Assembly (NCBI RefSeq): GCF_964204865.1
Contig: NC_135256.1
Coordinates: forward strand, 20,922,703 to 20,986,702
Length of the DNA: 64,000 nt
Source: Styela clava
Lineage: Eukaryota > Chordata > Ascidiacea > Stolidobranchia > Styelidae
Direction of reading: 5' to 3'
Shown here piece after piece: positions 12,752 through 21,828 of the stretch. The translations under genes and the position numbers were made by a program. Below the pieces are notes generated by a model. The model made no database searches and was not told the origin of the DNA. It saw only the letters and a list, made by a program, of their open reading frames with translations. Each line of letters opens with the position of its first letter. Position 1 is the first letter of the stretch.

Positions 12752-13081
12752 TTGGGACACTGTTTTCTTTTGCATACTTTGGCCACTATAACCTGCGCAT
12801 TTATTTTGAATTATAGGACTAATGCAGAGGAGCTTAACTATAGCGGTGTCTCCAAAATGTCGTGCACCACGTGTCCCACTTGTCCCACCGGTGTCTCAAA
12901 AATGTCGTGTCCCACTTGCCCCACGTGCACCACTTGTACCGTGTGTCCCACTTGCACCATGTGTCCCACTTGTACCACATTCCCCACGTGTACCACTTGC
13001 CCCACGTGTACCACTTGTCCCACGTTTACTACTTGTACCACATGTGTCATTTGTCCCACTTGTCTCACATGTCACACTTAA
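12752..13081 (+). CDS. Cys-rich CPTCTTC-repeat ORF with signal-like N-terminus (or coding-like minisatellite)
   Basis: A 109-codon frame starts at ATG 12752 and ends with TAA at 13079-13081. Residues 1-25 are hydrophobic enough to be a signal peptide. GVSKMSC then appears twice, followed by many Cys-Pro-Thr-Cys and Thr-Thr-Cys units. The DNA is a 6/15-bp minisatellite of TGTCCCACTTGTACC variants, so a repeat alone could give the same open frame; other frames are also open across it. A possible splice acceptor (ttgttatag) precedes the ATG at about 12743. A secreted Cys-rich peptide is possible but unproven. I do not recognise a family. Confidence 0.35.
   Translation: MGHCFLLHTLATITCAFILNYRTNAEELNYSGVSKMSCTTCPTCPTGVSKMSCPTCPTCTTCTVCPTCTMCPTCTTFPTCTTCPTCTTCPTFTTCTTCVICPTCLTCHT
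12838..13081. repeat. TGTCCCACTTGTACC-type minisatellite
   Basis: An array of short units made of tgt/tgc-ccc-ac(t/g) and tgt-acc-ac(t/g/a) triplet pairs with scattered substitutions. It underlies the Cys-rich open frame described in the same interval. Reverse-complement relatives of the unit are seen at 7290-7500. Confidence 0.85.
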
Positions 13082-13539
13082 CGGTTTGTGATGGTAAATT
13101 AATTATGATGATAAATTAATTAATCCAATCGAGTTTCATTGTACTAAAATAGATTTTACGTCGTGAGATTATAACGGTTATATTTTAAAAATAATCTGAG
13201 TGGCAGCATTGAGCGGATCTGTGTTACAAGTACAGATTTCTCTAATTCGCTAAATGGCAAAAATACGGATTCCTAACGGCGATAACGAATTAGCAAGATT
13301 GCAAACATACCTATCAAAACTAAATATAATTAGACAGTTTATCTCATGTGTTTATGTCCGCATATTACATCTGTTTTTTTTCAGAGTGGCAATGTATTTT
13401 TAAAATCGCCACCGCGAGTTACGTCAGACACAATTAAGTTAATTACCATGGATTGAATATTATACGCCACAGAAGAGTCTCACTGAAAAAGTCGTTTTTT
13501 TAACGACTAATAATCACGGCGACTGTTTTATGAGGGAAA

Positions 13540-13900
13540 CGGAATATATATAGACAAAATATCTAGTGAATGAAATGTATGATAAACGGGACATGTGGAC
13601 AAAATATTCGGCGAATGAGATACATGTGGACAAAACCCCTGGGCAAAATGTATGAAGAGAAAACACTTCGCGAATGAGCTGTTGTTTCAGCAGGGAAACG
13701 AGATGTATATGGACGAAATATCTGGCGAATGAGTCATATGTGGACAAAACCCCTGAACGACATGTATGAAAAGACAGCATTTCACGAATGAGCTGTTGGT
13801 GGACAAAACATCTGTTAAATGGTATGTATGATAAATGGGAAACATGTGGACAAAATACATATTGTACATGTGGATAAAACATTTGATGAATAATATGTAG
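13540..13900. repeat. Degenerate minisatellite with ATGTGGACAAAA core
   Basis: The core atgtggacaaaa or a close variant recurs about eight times. It is interspersed with gcgaatgag and atgtatgataaa(c/t)ggga words at irregular spacing of roughly 30-60 bp. Two longer stretches (about 13621-13690 and 13735-13800) resemble each other, suggesting a higher-order unit of about 115 bp. The open frames here on the minus strand are products of the repeat. Confidence 0.7.
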
Positions 13901-15940
13901 GTGTAAAAGACATGTGATTCCAAACCTTATCCGTTAAACTTCTTTCTTATCAAATCTTTCAACCTTTTTATTCTTCCCCCACTATGCATAAAAACTACTG
14001 TATTAATTTAATCCTTAGATCTTTGTTTATTGCCCTAGTTGAAAAACCGATTTTGTACAGTTCCAGTATTTTCTAATTGAATGTGTGCATTGTATTATAG
14101 TAGGCAGAGCGAACTTTGGGAAATCAGTAATGCTACAGCAAATACAAAGCCGATTCCTTCTCAAAAGGACAAAGTTGCTCGCCAGGGATGAATTTTTTTC
14201 CAGTTTGAAAAACGTGCCCCCAATGAATGAGATATTTGTAGACAAATTACGTAATAAATTATACTATCTTTAGCTATAGTATAGACTGATTCCATCAAAA
14301 ACATGACAAAAATATATGATCACAAAAATTTAGGAAATTGTGATTGTGGTATTTTTTCAAGTGGGCTAGTATCATTAAGTACGAATGACTTGAAGATGAA
14401 AAAAATACCGAAACTTAACATAGAAATAAAAATAAATTGGTATAAAATCGGGACATTATTAACTTTTACATATCATATTAGTCTACAAACTACCTGAATT
14501 ATTTTCTTATTGCTCTAAATTTACAGAAAAAAATGACGAGAATCGAAAAAACATGATAAATATCAAACGAAGAACTAGGTTGCAAAGCAATTTAAGTAGT
14601 TAAAATCAAGGGTGTGCAACATTTAATACAGGAGGACCAGATTAAGATAACTGAGTAAAACCGCAGGTCGCACTTTTATTCAACATGAACTTTCTGGTAA
14701 TAGCAAGCACAAAAGTTTTGGTTATTGATGACATGGGTGACAAATTATGACTTGGTTTATCAGTGCCTGAATACAGCCGGGTTGATATCGGATAGGTACC
14801 GACATGGGCGCAGCCAAAATTTTCGGTGAAATTAAAACAGAGCACCCAAAGTGCAATTCACGACGACGTAGGCCGTTTATTAAACTGAAAAGAATGCGTC
14901 GTTCACAGCGAAATTCCACAGTTACGTGTAGCCCGCCTCTTATGTGCCTGGCGGTTTATGATGAATATTTTGCAAGTCCTATTTCAAATATCGACCATTA
15001 ATTCGTAGTCAGCAGAACCCGCATTTGAAAATAAAACATTAGCAATCTTGAAAATTAATTTTGAGAGAAGTGTAACTCGCGGATGTCGGTAGCGTCAAAA
15101 TCGTTTATAAGTACAAAAACACGCTCGCATGTAGCGCCGATCAAATGCATTAAATGTGAAACTAATACTTGGATTTTATTGTTAAACAAGTTGATTTTTA
15201 AATGAACAACCGTATTTGGGATGTCGGCCGCCGAAACGATCGCCGTGACAATTTTATTTTTCGGAATTTACTTTAAGACTGAAAACTTCGCAACAATGCA
15301 GCGATTTTCATTTCCTAATTTTGTCATAATCTAAGGCTGCAGTAAATATTTTTGTCACCGTGATCCTTTCGGCGGCTTGACATTCCAGTTGATGATGATA
15401 CACTACAATAAAGCAATTTTAATCAGCACTAGTAAATATTAAATCTCATGCAACGGCGGATATCGCAGTTTGGTTTTTATTTTTTGCACATAAATTTGAT
15501 TTCACATTGGCGACGATGTCAAAGACAACTATTGAAGAGTGCATTCACAACACAAATTAATTTTATGCTCTTTTTATCTTTTTTGTAGGATTTGTATCAC
15601 AGTTTGTAAATTGAGGTCCCAATTTCAAGCGAACAGTATTACTGGCCCCGGAGTGCGATATTTGTGAAGCTGATAGTTGACTTTTTTATGCTTTTAATTT
15701 AATATCGTGTCCGTGTTACTTTCGTATTAAATAATAATAATTATAAACTCCGCAAATTGGTAATCTCTCTAATACTCAGTGTTGAGAATTCACGTAACTC
15801 AGCTTTGGAAGAAAACACTGATACTAAATACCTGAATAAATCGGCAATAATGGCATTTCTACGTAGTCAAAATAATATTTCTCCCCGTCCCCAATATTTC
15901 AGAAAATTTCCATAGAATACAAAATTTACCAGTCGTACTT
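13901..15940. other. Intergenic, one short ORF with a Walker A-like motif
   Basis: No gene is supported. One 76-codon open frame (14043-14273) contains GRANFGKS after a hydrophobic strand and is described in the findings. From about 14608, the sequence gtgtgcaacatttaatacagg resembles the start of a hAT-like element, but I cannot find its other end. The rest is unremarkable AT-rich DNA. Confidence 0.5.
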
Positions 15941-15944
15941 TTTA

Positions 15945-16655
15945 TGGTGGCCCATCGTTGGGTGTCGCTGCTCGATAACCAAATTTGGTTCCCCACGGCT
16001 TCCCTTCCCCAGTAAAAATATGTGTTAAATTTTGTTTATCTTTTGATTTTGTATGTTATTTTTTTGCTGGTTGGAAAAAATAAAATTGACTATGACTATG
16101 ACTATGTCACGCGTAAAATTTAAAAAAAAAATAAAATGAAAAAGCGAAAATAAAAAAATAGTTGTGAAAAAACATAAAAATAATTGAAAAAAACAAATAA
16201 AAAAAATAATTAAAATTAAAAAAAAAAATTAAAAATAAAAACGAAAAAAATTAAAAAACGGAAAAAATAAACTAAAAAAAAAAAAAATTAAAAAAAAAAA
16301 TTCCATAAATTCTCCATGCTACAAGTTCAACCACAAGCAATATATTTATATTAATGATAAGAGAATATAGAATTGAATACGAAAACTTATTTTTACGTGT
16401 ATAAGGTAATTTAATTGGAAAATGCTGCTTAACTGCTCAGTTGTCTGGACACTCGTGCAATGCCGGTACGGTACCGTCTTACCGTACCGGTACCCATGCA
16501 ATCACTCATGAAAGAATGGGAGATACGGATAGTCTCGTAGAATATAGACTACTCAAACACTCTCAACTATACAACTATTTTTTTTATTTTCTCTTTTTTA
16601 TTTATTTATTTTTCATTTTTTTTTAAATTTTACGCGTGACAACGATGGGCCACCA
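15945..16655. mobile_element. TA-flanked DNA transposon (711 bp) with 16-bp terminal inverted repeats
   Basis: The left end TGGTGGCCCATCGTTG (15945-15960) and the right end are perfect reverse complements over 16 bp. TA dinucleotides flank both ends (15943-15944, 16656-16657), as in Tc1/mariner-type insertions. The right arm continues into TCACGCG(T)AAAATTTAAAAA. Its partner begins only at about 16106, so the left arm is interrupted by about 145 bp ending in (TGACTA)3. The core is A-rich low complexity (16120-16310). It has no transposase. It includes the GGTACC palindromic block at 16462-16495. Confidence 0.7.
15961..16105 (+). mobile_element. Probable 5'-truncated LINE tail inserted in the transposon's left arm
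   Basis: This stretch separates the terminal repeat from the subterminal repeat of the surrounding TA-flanked element and has no counterpart on the right side. It ends in aataaaat followed by tgactatgactatgactatg. A microsatellite-like 3' tail of that kind is typical of CR1/L2-type LINEs. The identity of the LINE is inferred from the tail only. Confidence 0.45.
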
Positions 16656-16659
16656 TAGT

Positions 16660-16953
16660 GATCTTCTGAGGTGTTGGAGTTCAAGACTGTGAGTGGGGAC
16701 TGATTGTTACGGGTTTGCGTTGCAAATTGTAGGAGAGTCGGGACCTGGTACAGTGGTTGGGTATAAAAGTAGCGCAGTTTCGAGACTCCAATCCGTGCGT
16801 TACAGAAGGCATGCAGTTTAAATGTGTTGCGATGTTCTGTCCAAATACGGTACTATTATTGCAACCTGGTAGTTTAGGAGGCCATAACCAACCAGCGGTT
16901 ATGCTTACCACCCTACGCAGAAGCTGCCCGGTAATCCAAAATAATCTCTATAC
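16660..16953 (-). mobile_element. 3' part of an old tRNA-derived SINE, split by a hAT element
   Basis: Read on the minus strand, about 16875-16920 gives gggtggtaagcataaccgctgg and onward, matching the conserved core of the SINE at 27905-28238 (gggtggttcacgtaagcgctgg). The tRNA-like head lies beyond the hAT insertion, at about 17704-17770. There gcgcaggtttgaatcgc on the minus strand is a recognisable B box. So one SINE was interrupted by the element at 16954-17695. Confidence 0.55.
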
Positions 16954-17695
16954 CAGTGGTTCTCAACCTTTTACGGCTCGTGGCCCCCCTGTTCATCATT
17001 CTGAAAAAATTGACGTGTTAGATTGTGTTATGTATTTACGACCTTTTATGGAATGCAAAAACAAACCACGGGCAAAAAAGTCAAAGTTTTTTAGTAAAAA
17101 ACAATCAATAGAAATCTTGCGCTTGCCGCTTGGGACTGTCTAACTAGGTTCCTTATATTAGGCACCGTCAACATCAGGACGGTTCCTAGATTTGCTTTGT
17201 TGGTAACAAGATCAGAAAAAATATATTCGCACAGATAGGTTCTGGCAAATTGAACTAGCAATAAAAAAGCTTTCTTACTAATTAGTAGGTAAGAATCGCA
17301 AAGGGATAACCAAAAACTCGAAGTCTTCCTTGCTTGATTTCATAGCAAATTTGTTAGCATACATCGGCAGCGATGTCATCAACAATGCCAACGTAACCTT
17401 CGTTCCATTTTCGTATTTTGGGGATTTACATATAATCTTCCGCAGTAATAATATCGACGGTGATCTCGCAGTCTAGCGAAACTGCCCGTCTGCAGGTTAG
17501 ATGGCCCACTAGCAAACTATTCTGATAAGTTTATTCAAAATTCCATTATGATCAAACGCTCAAGGAAGTGAATACACCTTGCGACTGAGGTGAACGGGGA
17601 TTTTTCTTTTAAATGAAGTCGCTTTATAATAAATTATTAGAATTGTGTCGTGGCCCCCCTTGAACTGCTTCGTGGTTCCCGGTTGAGAACCACTG
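16954..17695. mobile_element. hAT-type non-autonomous element (742 bp)
   Basis: The left end CAGTGGTTCTCAACC matches the reverse complement of the right end (ggttgagaaccactg). This is the classic terminal repeat of hAT/Charlie-like elements, followed inward by cgtggcccccc on both sides. The flanking 8 bp are CTCTATAC (16946-16953) and CTCTACGC (17696-17703). Six of eight match, as expected of an old target duplication. No transposase frame is present. Confidence 0.85.
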
Positions 17696-17703
17696 CTCTA
17701 CGC

Positions 17704-17830
17704 GATTCAAACCTGCGCATGGCGACCGGATGTGCGATACTAATGTTTTGCGGTACGCTGAACGTTGAGATTGCAATATTACGTCAATCACCCGCACTGG
17801 CATTCCATACAATGACTAAATGACCGGACA
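17704..17830 (-). mobile_element. 5' (tRNA-like) part of the split SINE
   Basis: On the minus strand this contains the B-box-like gcgcaggtttgaatcgc immediately before the hAT insertion point. The core of the same SINE continues on the far side of the hAT element. The A box is too decayed to identify. The left limit is approximate. Confidence 0.4.
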
Positions 17831-17844
17831 GCTTGCTAATCGCG

Positions 17845-19260
17845 CATATTTCGCGACACGTCCACTATATCTTCTAGTGGATTATTCATTGAAAGCTAGT
17901 GGATTATTCATTGAAAGCCTCAAGACATCCAAAGTTCTCCCTCTCTTTAAAAAGGGTAGTGTTTCAGATCTTGCAAACTATAGACCTATTAGTCTTTTAC
18001 CATCATTTTCTAAGATTCTTGAAAAAATAATGTATACCAGAATGTCAAACTACTTTGAAACTAACAATGTTTTCCACTCTCATCAATTTGGTTTCCGCAA
18101 CCATCACTCCACTGCTATGGCTGCTAATGTTTTGGTACACAAACTGACCAATGCGTTTGAATGCAAACAACATGCAACTGGAATATTTATTGATATCTCA
18201 AAAGCTTTTGACACCATTGACCATTGTATCCTCTTGAGTAAGCTCTATCACTATGGAATTAGAGGCGTTCCATTCAATTGGATCAAGAGCTACCTTCAAG
18301 ACAGGAAGCAAATTGTGCAATATGACAACTCATTCTCTACAAATATTTGTGTCATGAAGCACGGAGTTCCACAAGGATCTTTATTTGGCCCATTATTTTT
18401 TCTAGCTTACATTAATGACATGTCCAGGTGTCTGAAATCCTCTGAGTCGATCATGTTTGCTGATGACACTAACTTGATTCTTCATGGGGAAAACCTTGAA
18501 GATCTATTCACAGTTGCAAACCAAGAACTAACCAACATTCATAGCTGGATGTTAGTTAATAAATTATCTCTGAATGCTAACAAAACTAAATTTGTATTAT
18601 TCCATCCAAGCAAGCATGAAAGTGTGAGTTGTTCAAAAAAACTACTGCTCAATGGCAATGAAATTGAAAGAAATAAAATTTCTAGGAGTTATCTTTGATG
18701 AAAATCTGTCATGGAAATCACAAATAATGCATGTTATTGGTAGAACAAAAAGAAACCTAGCAGTTTCTGCCGAAGTATTCCAGTGTGTTGATCAATCAGC
18801 TCTACTAGCAATGTTTCAATCATTACTACTTAGCCATATTCGATATTGTTGTTCAGTCTGGCTTCATGGTAATAAAACCCTTGTCTCAAAACTGCAGAGT
18901 ATTTGTAATAATTTTTTAGGAATAGTTTTTGGTAAAAGAAAACGTGAAAGTGTAGACTCTTACTTCAAATCACTAAATATACTTAAGGTTGATGATGAAA
19001 TTTAAAATATTATCTCTAGCTCACGACTTCCATAATAATGCGCTGCCCAATTGCTTTAATGACATACTTGTCAAAAATACCTCCATCGGAGAAGTAGTTC
19101 TGATTTATTCGTACCTTTCATGAGTAAATCCGTGAGTCAGCATTCCTTGTCTTTTACTGGACCCAAACTTTGGAATTCTCTTCCCTCAAATTCGAAGACA
19201 TTAAAGTCCAAAAAATCTTTTCAAAAACAAGTCAAGTCTCATTTAGTTTCCAAATATTAA
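17845..19260 (+). pseudogene. CR1/L2-type LINE reverse transcriptase, 5'-truncated and frameshifted
   Basis: Translation in the frame of about 17900-18690 shows reverse transcriptase blocks in order: NYRPISLLP, QFGFRNHHST, DISKAFDTIDH, GVPQGS, YINDM and the catalytic FADDTN at about 18451. A frameshift near 18650-18690 moves the thumb region to another frame (FLGVIFDENLSW, to about 19003). At least one more shift near 19090 leads to the C-terminal SFTGPKLWNSLP and a stop at 19258-19260. These blocks are typical of CR1/L2/Jockey-like non-LTR elements. No endonuclease domain is present, so the copy is truncated. A 22-bp tandem duplication (17874-17895 and 17896-17917) lies at its 5' side and is not a multiple of three. 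It cannot encode a working protein. Confidence 0.92.
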
Positions 19261-20660
19261 AAATTACTACTGGTGGTATTCGATGACAAAAACTTGGGAC
19301 ACTCCACACTTGCACATTATTGTTTTAATGAAAATGTTGAACAGCTATAATAATATTGATATATCTTGGCCAGAACTAGTCCAGCACCAAAGAAATGATG
19401 TTGTAACATGCATGAGTATATTTTTTTTTTAAATATATAGGTAGCTAACGTACCCGGATGATATTTTCTTTAAATAACTGCACACATTCTATCACTTCAC
19501 GCTCGTGTTTTTATCGTTTTCTAGCTGTGATGTCCTTATCATACACGCTTGGTCTTATGTTTGAGTGGTGGTATAAGGGTTGTAGATAGTACAATATTGT
19601 TCCTGCAAGGTTACTAATTATTGCAACTAGGCAAGCAGTAGAGCTATGTTGGATTCTCCTCTTCAGATTTTAATTTGCTGTGGGTCATTGTAATTGGATG
19701 TGGTGTTTATATCATTTATGTATGCATGCATTTTATGTGAAGGCATGGTGTTTGAGTTGACTTGTTGGCCAAGGTATAGATAGTAAAATTTTGTGTGTTT
19801 TTTGCATGGTGTGATAAATTTTTCTCTGTCCCACGCGGAATGTCATCATAGATCATCTATCCATCGCTATATAATGACAATACATCCCATTTAATTAAAC
19901 AATTATTTTTTGCCTGTAATAAATAGTTCAGAGCGTTCCCCTTCACCCAATCATTGAAACATCTACTCGCGGTTTTATTTTTTTGTTTTTCAGGTTACTT
20001 CAAAGTGATTAAATGAAGTAAAACACATAAGAAAAAAATCAAAAAAAGACTCCATATCCTGTGAAATAACAACTTTATTCCTATATCCTTGTCTGAAATC
20101 AATACCCAGGAATGAAAAACCTCACTTACACCCTTTGTAACCAATTTATTTCCACATCCTACTTTACTTAAATATAGTAATTTTACTGTTACCGGTAACT
20201 TTAATTACTTATTACAATCTGGACTATAATTTGGCAATAATAGGCTCTAATTTGGGGAATGAAATGGTCTCGCCCACCTCTTCATGCACCCAATTCTGGC
20301 AACTTTGGTTGAGCAACTTGGCATTTGACTCCCAACTATAATCAGCTTGGCAATATGTTTTCAATAGAATCTTCCTTTTATATTTTAAATAACGATTAGA
20401 AGATCGATCAATTTGGCAATGACAACCATTACAAAAATATCAATATGGTGTGGCAAATAATTTTTTTTCTTTTCTAGTATTTATTTTTTGTTTACTGTAT
20501 AGTATACCCTAAATTTATCGCGTTTTATTCTTACTTAAATAACTTCTCAGTGGTTGTGTGTGTGTGTAGCTGGTGGGTGCATAATTATGGGTGCATTAAT
20601 AATTTTAGGTGAGTAAACACGTACCACTTCCTCTTGGCAAAACCTTCCATCTTATATTTT
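19261..20660. other. LINE 3' flank and intergenic DNA, no gene
   Basis: The sequence after the LINE stop codon is T/G-rich to about 19920 and may include its 3' UTR, but I cannot see a terminal tail or target duplication. From 19930 to 20660 I see only AT-rich DNA with a short TG run near 20558. Confidence 0.5.
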
Positions 20661-20790
20661 GTACGTTATAAACCTTATCTAAGGTTTTGTTTGCTCCCCC
20701 GATTTCATAATCAGTTTTTATTTATTTGTTTTTATCTGTCAAATGTATTGTTATGCTGATTATGGAGTCGAAATAAACTTATACACTATT
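20660..20790 (+). repeat. Dispersed about 120-bp repeat ending GAAATAAACTTATA
   Basis: This stretch runs from about ataaaccttatctaaggttt to gattatggagtcgaaataaac. It is clearly similar to the reverse complement of 32001-32118, and its first half resembles 56085-56135 inside the hAT element of the HEI10 gene. It looks like the 3' end of a longer transposon and carries an AATAAA. Here and at 32 kb the SINE head follows on the same strand. Confidence 0.6.
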
Positions 20791-20922
20791 TTCCTTGCTT
20801 CCAAAACCATACCCACCTCGGATTCTATCGGCACCGCCCAGGACCATAAAGTACACAACAGACCACCGTGCAGATTCTTCTTCCATGGCAATTACCTTGA
20901 TCGCGATTCAACAACTTATAAT

Positions 20923-21264
20923 GGCGCGGCGGTGTGGTTCAACGGGCTAAGCGTTAGGAATACGCTCGCCACCGCACCTCAACTACTCTGCGTGGGTTCG
21001 CAGGTTCGAATCCCATGCAGGGATGGTAATGTGCGAGAGGATTGCTGGACTCCTCGCCGTCGTTGGGTGGTTCACGTAACCGCTGGTCGGTTACGGCTTC
21101 CTCCACCACCAAGTCCATGCTTCCGAAAACAAACAATACAGTAAATCTAATCCCATACCAGACTTGGAACGGTAACCGGACGAGAGGCCGTGGTTCGCCA
21201 TATGGATAAGCCGTCTTATCGGCTTTCCTCTCCCCCGGGATAAATATGTAAATCCTATCCTAAT
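20923..21264 (+). mobile_element. tRNA-derived SINE (near full length)
   Basis: The head contains an A box TGGTTCAACGGG, a full match to the polymerase III consensus, and a B box GGTTCGAATCCC at about 21003. It is followed by the family core (gggtggttcacgtaaccgct), the word cgagtccatgcttccgaaaac or variant, and the end gggataaatatgtaaatcctatcct. The same order is seen at 27905-28238 and, reversed, at 31724-31980. It is not a tRNA gene: the acceptor stem does not close, and a long non-tRNA body follows. Confidence 0.9.
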
Positions 21265-21828
21265 CTGAACACCAATCTAATAATGTTGTAGAAGTAAGCC
21301 TCGTTATAACCGTAGAATTATGGAAACTTTGCCCTACATAATAATAAAACACGTTACCGACCGAATATTATCGTGGAGGAAAGTACAACCTTATAATTAT
21401 AATATTAATAATTAATTGTGAATCGGATGAAGAAGCTGTGACCGGCGGTTGGTCCGACCATGCTACACCCTAGGATCCAGAAAAAATCATCATTCGACGA
21501 TTGCTTGGTAATCACGGATTGGATGCTGAGAGAATTACTAATACCGAGTAGAGAAATGCCCGATTCTCGTAGTGGTTTTCCTCTTCCATATTTTGTCACA
21601 ATGCGAAATTGCTCGAGATGATTTATAGTTTTGGCTTTTTTCAATTTCTGATCTAGCCATGTCTTGTGCACTATATTTTGTACAATGACAGAGTTTAAAA
21701 ATAAATTATCATATCTTTTTATCTTATACAAAGCAGCGGCTCGTACATACCAGTACATAAATCTACACAACAGTTTCATGCAACATTCTAACAAACTGAA
21801 TGGGCATTTCATTTTTTATACATTTTGC
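21265..21828. other. 3' side of TTC14, no separate gene
   Basis: Lies between the SINE and the TTC14 stop codon. A minus-strand frame of 135 codons (21405-21812) starts 16 nt past the TTC14 stop, but has no recognisable domain and odd composition. I read it as 3' UTR. No canonical polyadenylation signal is evident on the minus strand close to the stop. Confidence 0.5.

Noticed and set aside
13514..13882. 122-codon minus-strand frame with repeated His/Phe/Val words
   Set aside because: Produced by the ATGTGGACAAAA minisatellite; no start context or family features.
14608..15660. Possible hAT element beginning gtgtgcaacatttaatacagg
   Set aside because: The start resembles known hAT tips, but no matching right end or 8-bp duplication could be found.
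20927..21020. tRNA gene suggested by good A and B boxes
   Set aside because: The same sequence recurs with a conserved non-tRNA body and tail at several sites, so it is a SINE head. The tRNA stems do not close.
21405..21812. 135-codon minus-strand ORF downstream of TTC14
   Set aside because: No recognisable domain or splice context; most likely 3' UTR of TTC14.
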